A DNA stretch of 64,000 nucleotides from positions 989,756-1,053,755 of the forward strand of contig NW_024881615.1 of assembly GCF_019059575.1 (NCBI RefSeq), written 5' to 3'. Source of the stretch: Amphibalanus amphitrite (taxonomy: Eukaryota > Arthropoda > Thecostraca > Balanomorpha > Balanidae). A model generated the notes under the pieces. That model had not been told where the DNA came from. It did no database searches and saw only the letters and a list, made by a program, of their open reading frames with translations. Position numbers and translations under genes: made by a program. Of this stretch, positions 56,890 through 64,000 are shown in pieces (the stretch's first letter is position 1; each line of letters begins with the position of its first letter).

Positions 56890-58262
56890 CTGAAATAAAA
56901 CCAAACCAAGTTATGGCTATTGGCAAGGGCACACCCTTAAGCCGGAGATATACCTTGAGCCGGAGTTTCATAGCAATAAAGGAGGTGAAACATTGTGAAC
57001 ATTGGGCAATCTTTGAGCCAACTTTGAGCTCACTTGTGGGGCACCATCCCACAATTTTGAACTGGACATAGAGCAAACGTAAGCACCACACATTACATAC
57101 TCGCAAGATTGCTCACCTCCAAACTTTGCAAAATCTTAAGTGATAAATGTACTTTAATAATAGGCATGGAGTTGGCGTTGAAAAAGTGCCATTTTAATCA
57201 CCAATGTCCAATTCAGTTGGGCAAACTACGGGGAGGTAATCACGAACTTGATTAATCAAGTTCATGATTATGACGTCATGAAAATGGGGCGTGGCATGAC
57301 CATATAAGGAGTTGTAATCAAGATTTTGATTACTTTTCGTGCACCAAACTATTCAAGTGTTTCGTTTCGATTGTTATAATGTCCATATCGACACGATTTT
57401 TTACCAGGTGAAACGCAATATTCTATTCTCCCGAAATGATATGGACCGGTAGCAGTGGGATATGTACTTTAGCTCATATGGCGAAAGATAAACTGCTAGC
57501 CTAACTTTTTCAGAAAAGTGATATTTCTTAAAGCCCTTTTTAGGCGGATATTATTCTTTTATCCACATTTTTACGTTTCTAATTTAAAAATAAATAATTG
57601 AACATTCATTTTACACACGTCTTAAATTGGTCGTAATAAACATTTCTTCCAAAAGGCACCGTCGCCTGTTAGCACGCCGCCATTTGTGTGTTGTCGGTGT
57701 GTTGGTGAGGCCGGAAATTAACGCCGAATTATTGGTAATTTGGTTCTTATAGGTAAAAATTAGCATTTTTTAAATAATTTAGATCATGTTTGTAAATTTG
57801 AATAGCCTCAACGTTCATGTGCGTCGGTATAAATGTTGAAATATCGCGATAGAATTTATGATGATTTTGTAGGCTATCATGGCGCATGCTTTCCGCGGTA
57901 TAATATTTTAATTATTTACGAAATGTAATGCTATTTACAGGGTTATAGTTTATCTTAAAGTAAATAATAGGCCTATTTTGTTGTTTGGGGCAATTGTTGA
58001 TTAGAGAGACACATTTAACTGCCCACAGTAGCTAGAAATGTTATGGCCTGGCAGGTTGTGCAAAAGTTTGCAGTGTGGCCATATCATTTATTCAGTCAAT
58101 TGTCTGTGCAAGCAGGGACCGATAGGATATATCTTTTAGTTTTTAATGAAAAGTTAAATTTGGGCTTATGCTAGGTTATTCATACTTGCATTCTAAGTGG
58201 CTTTGTCATGGATTCATAGAACAATAATAGAAGTGGTGACTGCAAATGTGTGTTTTTCCACA

Positions 58263-58496
58263 GCTCATCAAAGTACCACCTCCTCGCTGTAGCAGTGGGC
58301 ATCACCGTCACCTCAGTATTGCTCAGGAAGCTCGTGATAATGGTACCTATCGTCCTATGTTGAGGAACGCTCAATCAAAAAATGATATGATGAACTTCTT
58401 TGGAATTAAGCGGACTAAGTACAGCTACATTTGTATTATGTGCATCGCTCATGCAAGACAGCAGGCCAGGATGCTGCTGAATTCATACAGCTGCAG
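58263..58496 (+). other. Exon-like open segment inside transposon
   Basis: Open from a TTCCACAG acceptor to a GTATGT donor. Translation has KVPPPRCSSGHHRHLS, an FFGIKRTKYSYICIMC run and ARQQARMLLN. I do not recognise it. It could be a captured host exon or part of the element's own gene. Confidence 0.3.
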
Positions 58497-59084
58497 GTAT
58501 GTATGAATTGTTTTTGCAATAGATGGTTGTAGTGTTTTGTTTTGTCGCTGGTGTGTCACGTTCAGTTTAATGCATCACGTTCAGACACTACAGTGGTCCA
58601 GTCCAGTGTACATTTTGCACACTCAAGCTGGGCATGCTGAAAATAATTCGCTGGAGCTCCTTCAGTGTGATCTCATGAAGTTGCCTGGCACAACTTTGGA
58701 ACTTTGCGAGCTCACATGACTCATCCCCAGTTTTGTCCTGACACAGCCCAATCTAATCCTTTTTCAAGATACAGGCATTGTCTAATGTTTTCAAAACAAT
58801 TCATTCTAATCTAAATGCAGAAACTTCTTCACTAATGCATGTGTAATTTGTACCTACATTTTCCAGACTGCTGAGTCTGAGGCATTGTACATTATTTTCA
58901 CATCATGTGCCGAAATGTAGTACCTATCAGTGCCCTGCGCCAACTCATCAGGTCCATGTCTTGTCTTGTTCGCCTTGTTACATCCGCCTACCTCTCCTCC
59001 ATCATTTCTTCCTTCCATCTTTCCTTGCTTCCTTCCTCACTCCCTCTCCTCTCGTCTCCTCGTCTCCTCTCCTCTCTCCCCTCC

Positions 59085-59268
<184 letters not shown>

Positions 59269-59361
59269 TTACTCTTTCCCTCCTTCTCTCATATTCTTCT
59301 CCTCCATTTTCTCCCACGCAATGTTAAGTGTACCTATAATTTGGTTATGAACATTTTGCAG

Positions 59362-59594
59362 GGGATGAGCTGGAGAACCTGCAGCGCATTCTCCAAGAGA
59401 CGACGGAAGCCAACGGAGGCCCGCAAAACTTTCCATCCCATAATCGTGAATGGAGAGCTGGGCGGGGAAGACGCGGTATTCGTCGAGGCCCAGGAGGTGG
59501 TATCGGCGCCACCAGACCAAGCATTCCTGCTGTGGCAGGCCGCATTTTGGATTTTTAACATCAAAACTCCTAAAAATATGGTCAATCTGAATTA
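59362..59594 (+). other. Second exon-like segment inside transposon
   Basis: After a TTTTGCAG acceptor, one frame reads DELENLQRILQETTEANGG, then an RGRRGIRRGPGGG-rich tail to a stop. Another frame is also open to 59595. The phase does not join cleanly to the segment at 58263, so pairing is uncertain. Confidence 0.3.
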
Positions 59595-60753
59595 GTTTCT
59601 GAGAACCAAAGTGTTTGGTGGGGTGAAGGCCGATGTGCCGCCATCAGCGGCGGCCATTGCGACCGTGAAGCAAGTAGAGTGAGATCCCCGTAGAGCATGC
59701 CGCTGCGGGGTGTCGGAAGCGTTTGCCAATTCTATGAGCCTTCCACCGGCAGGACTATAAATACACATTTCTTGAAATATATCTTTGATCTGTGCTTGGT
59801 TACACGGGCTCTGGGTTGTGACGCTATTCGTCCAATATATGTGGTCGACGGTCGTATGCAGCTTATCATTTGAGCTGACTTATGGTCAGGCCGCTTATCG
59901 CGGACAGCGGTGTTCTTGCTCGGGGTGGTCTTTTTTCAGCTCCGTGTTCGGCAATGTGAGCGAGCAAGCGCGAGAAGACGTGTGCTCGTGCACAAGTTCA
60001 CATGTGTGTGCCACATCCCTAACTCGTCTAAAGCTTACAGCTATTGAGTCTCTAGCCACCCACCAAAATTGAAAAACAATCGGTGACGCCGTTCTGGAGA
60101 TACAGAAATAAGGTGCGCGTGTGCAAATATATCTTATCCCCGATTCGTCCAAAGCTTATAGCTAATCCGCTTCCAAGTTCCAGCCACACACAAAATTTGA
60201 ACAGGCTCGGTCAAGTCATTCATGAGAAACATTAACTGCAACATAAATTCCATCCCACCAAAACTGATTGATTTTGTCTCTTATATACACCATTATCATT
60301 GTATCTTTTAATTAGCTGCATTGTTCAACGCTCGCCAGTAGCACGATCAGCGCGATCAAAATCGTGATTAGCCAGCTGAATGCGAAATCAAGATCATGAT
60401 TAGCCAGCTGGCTGCGTAATCAAGAAGTTGATCATCGGACTCCCGGGACGACGCCTCGTAATCAAGTTGTTGATTACGTTTTGGTTGCAATCTACCGCCT
60501 CACGATTTTCAACTTGAATCATTCAAAGATTACACTTGTAGAGTGACTTCTTCTCTATCGGTCTTAAAATTTTCGTGCATCTCCGTAGACCCTGAATCGA
60601 GATTCGGCCGTTTTCGTGACGGGCTGCAAACATGACCAAATATGGGCATAAAAAATCATGAACTTGATTAATCAAGTTCTTGATTACCTCCCCGTAGTTT
60701 GCCCAACTGAATTGCAATGAATAAGTGCAAAATGACACTGTCTAATCACTTAC

Positions 60754-60975
60754 CCAGATTATAACTTGGTCAATGCTGCAGCAAACTGCCCTAGGCAGGA
60801 ATACCAAATGTCTCTTCTCAACCTCAGATAAATGAACAACACCGGTTGACTTGGACGATCAAGCTTGAGAGCTGTCGACTTCAACTTTGTGGCAGAGCAC
60901 CGCTGAATTGAACCGCTTGCAAGCAAAGGCTTCACTCCACGATGAACTCACTGTGTCGACTCTGGGGCTCGGATT
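60754..60975 (-). other. Predicted BiP non-coding first exon
   Basis: A TATA box at 61001-61008 predicts a start near 60975. A strong GGGTAAGTG donor ends the exon at 60754. An intermediate GTGAGT near 60950 is an alternative donor. The matching acceptor lies at 56890. Confidence 0.5.
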
Positions 60976-61000
60976 GAATGCCACTACACAGCAACGACCG

Positions 61001-61008
61001 GCTTTATA
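61001..61008 (-). promoter_or_regulatory. TATA box of BiP gene
   Basis: TATAAAGC on the minus strand, correctly oriented for BiP and 250 bases upstream of a consensus donor. Confidence 0.6.
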
Positions 61009-61035
61009 CTTGTACTCGAACACCAATTGACGAAA

Positions 61036-61054
61036 CCAATCTAACTAATGCACG
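61036..61054. promoter_or_regulatory. ERSE-like element
   Basis: CCAAT, nine bases, then GCACG. The ER stress response element consensus is CCAAT-N9-CCACG, so there is one mismatch. It lies about 30 bases upstream of the TATA box, as expected for a BiP promoter. Confidence 0.5.
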
Positions 61055-61087
61055 ACTCCCATACAGCCCAGAGGGCTTTCACGGGCC

Positions 61088-61112
61088 CTGTGTGCGGTCG
61101 GACCGCACACAG
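61088..61112. promoter_or_regulatory. Perfect palindrome in BiP upstream region
   Basis: Arms CTGTGTGCGGTC and GACCGCACACAG are separated by one base. More inverted repeats follow: CACAGCGATCGCTGTG at 61162-61177, and CGCTGTGGCC (61171-61180) with GGCCACAGCG (61191-61200). Confidence 0.6.
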
Positions 61113-61222
61113 CCTCCAAGCTCCGCCCACTGCGTCCCTACGTCAGCCTTCCGTCACCGCACACAGCGATCGCTGTGGCCGGTCGGGACTGGCCACAGCG
61201 GACCGTCCACCGCACGCAGCCG

Positions 61223-61230
61223 TGACGTCA
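61223..61230. promoter_or_regulatory. TGACGTCA (CRE/ATF-type) site
   Basis: Full palindromic TGACGTCA upstream of BiP. CREB/ATF family proteins bind this core. A second copy occurs at about 62708-62715 beyond the hAT insertion. Confidence 0.45.
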
Positions 61231-61246
61231 GAGCCTTCTACCCATC

Positions 61247-62533
61247 CCCTACCCCATGGGCGTCGAAACCGGGGGGACGGGGGGACGCGTCCCCCCCGTC
61301 GAGGAATCCGGGGGACGTCCCCCGCAAAATATCCTCATGAATGATTAAAAAAGTGATCAACGAAATTGGTATTGTCGTTTTGGGATGAAATTGCGGATAC
61401 CTACTCGTATACAAATTGAATCATGCGAATTGCTGACACTGCACTTGCTTGCAGGGCTGCGGAGTATTGATTTTGGTAGCTCTGACTCCGGCTTTTAAAA
61501 AATCGCTCGGAGTCCCACCCCATCTCCGATCACGGCATCCCTCGGCCCGCATCGAGTGAAACATGTGATGTGATGCTTTTGTCTCTTTGAACATTTCTTG
61601 GGCACTTAAAAGATAACATTACCTACGAGGTGCAGCTCTGGACTGTCCGTCCCAGGTCCTCGATAGGGAGCCAAAGCTCCAGTTGTAGAGGCGACCATAT
61701 TCAACAAGGGCTGAAGATCTGTCCCAAAGTCTCAAGCTTGCAAAGACCACACATTTTATGTAGGATATTCGTAATAGTCAAGACCTTCAGCTCACTCTCA
61801 AACGGCCCTCTTCCCGTTCAAGGCCATCCGACAGCAGAAGGTCTCACCATGTCCTTTGAACGCTTGATGCTTGAGGGTGAGAGGACCTCGTCCTGGTCTG
61901 AGAGAGCCCAGGAGGATGTAATACTCAGTATGGTCCTACATTGGTCTTACCATGACCCGGCCTTCAATCACCACAGCCAACAGAATCTCCAGCTTTTATC
62001 CGACCCATCCTCGGGGATGACGTTGACTCTGACTTCAGAGTTGAAGTCTGGTACGACTTTGGTGACTCCAACTCCGTATCCGACCAAAACCGTCGACTAC
62101 GACCGAAGTCGACTCCGACCCCCGGTCCTGCAGCTACACTGCACAGAGTTTCAAACTTCTTGGAATAAGCTGTACCTATGGTTGACAGAGGACCACACGA
62201 TTTTTTAGAGGCAGGGCTGCTGGACTTGGTGACCAGATCCTAACTGTCCTGGTATCAAAGTTATTACTCGGGATGCAAAATTTATGCGTTTTGGGACTGT
62301 TTTGCCAAGAGTTTTTGCCAATTTTCGCGGCGCTTCGCGCCGCCAATTCATGCACAGATAGAAAAGAGTGTGACTAATAACGCCTCCACGCGAGAACATG
62401 AGAACATGTGTATTGTGTATGCGTTATAAGTAGTGCATAGGCCTGAAATTGTACGGTAACTAGCTTTTGGGTTTTTAGTCAGCCAATCCGTCCCCCCCAG
62501 TCAAAAATCCGTGGCGACGCCCCTGCCCTACCC
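61247..62533. mobile_element. hAT-like non-autonomous element
   Basis: The element spans 61255-62525 and is flanked by a perfect 8-bp duplication, CCCTACCC, at 61247-61254 and 62526-62533. Ends are inverted: CATGGGCGTCG on the left and the complement of CGACGCCCCTG on the right (CAGGGGCGTCG), with one mismatch. An 8-bp duplication and a CAGGGGCG-type end are typical of hAT transposons. No transposase is seen in its 1.27 kb. Confidence 0.75.
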
Positions 62534-64000
62534 CCACGCCTGCTGGACGCTCCGCACACACCGCACGCAGCAGTGTGCGGTGCCCGTGAACACCCCCAGA
62601 GAATTCGCCGGCAGCCTAACGTAAACAAACGTCACGCGTTTTCTAGCACATGTTCGACGTCGATTACCCTCAAGCACACTACCCGAAGTCTGATTGGCTG
62701 TGAGCTATGACGTCAGGACACTTCTGATACTCTCATTGGCTGAACAATGCTTCACCTGACGACGCCGTCTGTGATTGGTGGCGAGACAAGACATCAAAAC
62801 GAGGCTGATGCAATGGCAGTTGGTCTTGAACGCTTTCGAACACACGGGAAACCTCGAGAAAGTAGGAGTTAGAGCAGCCACTTACTCACAGAAATCAGAC
62901 CGCATGCCCGACGTTCGTTTTCCATCGCGGCTGATGTTTCCGCAGCCCCTCTTGTTTCATTTTGTTTTAACTGTTTTTAAAGGCTTAACGCCATCTCCCC
63001 CCCCCCCCAAAATCTCATTAGTTCAAAACTCCTCTGGATAATCATTAATCCGTATAATTTTCGACATGGGAAAAGGGGACACATGCTCCTTATTCCGAAG
63101 TGATAGAGCAACAATACTCTGACAAATTATACACCGGCTATATAGTATAATTTATTTTTGCAGTTGTTCTTGCAACTCGAGAGCAAATTTTCCAACATTC
63201 ATTCAGTACAGGTCGTCTTCGGGAGGATATGACAACCTGAACCATTAGCCAATAATATCGCAAAACGCCCGTCAGGCTCCAGAAACACTTTGTATTTGTA
63301 CATTGTTTGTGCGTCACACCCTTCACACTCTCACACGTGTAAAAACGTAGCTCACAGATGAGTGTCATTGAACTAGCTCCCCTCCCCACAAACGCAATCC
63401 CTGAGAAGTGACAGGCAGCCCGGACACAGCGCAAAGCCGATGGCGTTAATTCCCGCCCGTAGTTACGCAGCTGGGCTGATGTAACACACGACAGCCCGGG
63501 CCGAACACGTGGTATAGGACATCGACGGCTGCGGGTGATCACGTGATACGAAACGCCAGTGGCCTACGCACAGCCGCCAGCTGTGCTGACGTACATCACA
63601 CAGACATACACGAACACGTAGGTAACGCCAACCCTAGCCGCAGCTTGGCCGCAGCGCAGGAGGGTCCACAAAAGGGCCATCAGATTTCAATATAACATAC
63701 ATGTTACATAAACCGAGATGATATAAATCCATCCGGGTCAAAAATGTGATTCCATAAACAAAGACAGCATAATTAAAACAAAGTACAAACGTTCAAATAA
63801 TGGTCGCAACAAAAAGTCCATGTCAATATTGGAAATGGGGTGATTCCATGACAGATCACCTAGGCATGTTCACCATGACCTCTCCGATTTTGCTCAAATT
63901 TGGCATGCAAGTTGACCTATGGGCACTACTACGTCCCGTGAATTTTTAGTCTCTAGGTCACAGGGGTCATGAGATATGGGTCATACAAATTTTAAGGTTT
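62534..64000. other. Distal upstream region of BiP, no gene found
   Basis: Contains three ATTGG (inverted CCAAT) motifs and a TGACGTCA between 62690 and 62790, and a GTGTGCGG inverted pair near 62550-62580. The last 900 bases hold open frames without support. Confidence 0.5.

Noticed and set aside
63138-63542. 134-codon minus-strand open frame
   Set aside because: No recognisable domain or promoter; basic, irregular composition.

Overview
This window is eukaryotic nuclear DNA. It has spliced genes with GT-AG introns, GC-rich codon use, CpG-rich promoters, microsatellites, minisatellites and several non-autonomous DNA transposons. The proteins look invertebrate. My best guess is an arthropod, perhaps a crustacean, but this rests on general impression and not on any search.

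Three genes account for the coding content. Gene 1 lies on the minus strand, from 7602 to beyond base 1, so its 3' part is missing. It encodes a secreted, cysteine-free protein made of tandem helical modules of about 80-90 residues. Each module is one symmetric phase-1 exon. After a signal-peptide exon, a linker exon and a divergent first module, two module types (A, 252 nt; B, 276 nt) alternate four times. The leftmost copies arose by recent tandem duplication, and one B exon is a visible chimera. I do not recognise the family.

Gene 2 lies on the plus strand, 9547-52494. It encodes a large protein with a signal peptide, 15 thioredoxin-like half-exon pairs and a C-terminal membrane anchor. 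I derived 31 coding modules in 32 exons. Every boundary follows phase 1 except one added intron, and the joined reading frame is 5001 nt (1666 codons plus stop). This closure supports the model. Seven of the 15 domains keep a CxxC motif, two have altered spacing and six have lost it. All 15 keep the proline expected to be the cis-proline. The gene also holds a duplicated exon pair (likely mutually exclusive), an alternative acidic exon, a partial exon and two candidate micro-exons.

Gene 3 lies on the minus strand, 54286 to about 60975. It is the ER Hsp70 chaperone BiP/GRP78 (650 aa), with three coding exons and a 5'-UTR intron. Its C-terminus is REEL, not KDEL. Genes 2 and 3 converge, and their predicted 3' ends overlap, so two ER proteins sit tail to tail.

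Mobile DNA: a piggyBac-like element (3790-4714, TTAA duplication) sits in an intron of gene 1. A terminal-inverted-repeat element (about 8411-9033) lies between genes 1 and 2. A 3.5 kb element with 58-bp inverted repeats (57214-60709) fills most of the BiP 5'-UTR intron. A hAT-type element (61255-62525, 8-bp duplication CCCTACCC) lies in the upstream region of BiP. Bases 62526-64000 contain no gene I can support.
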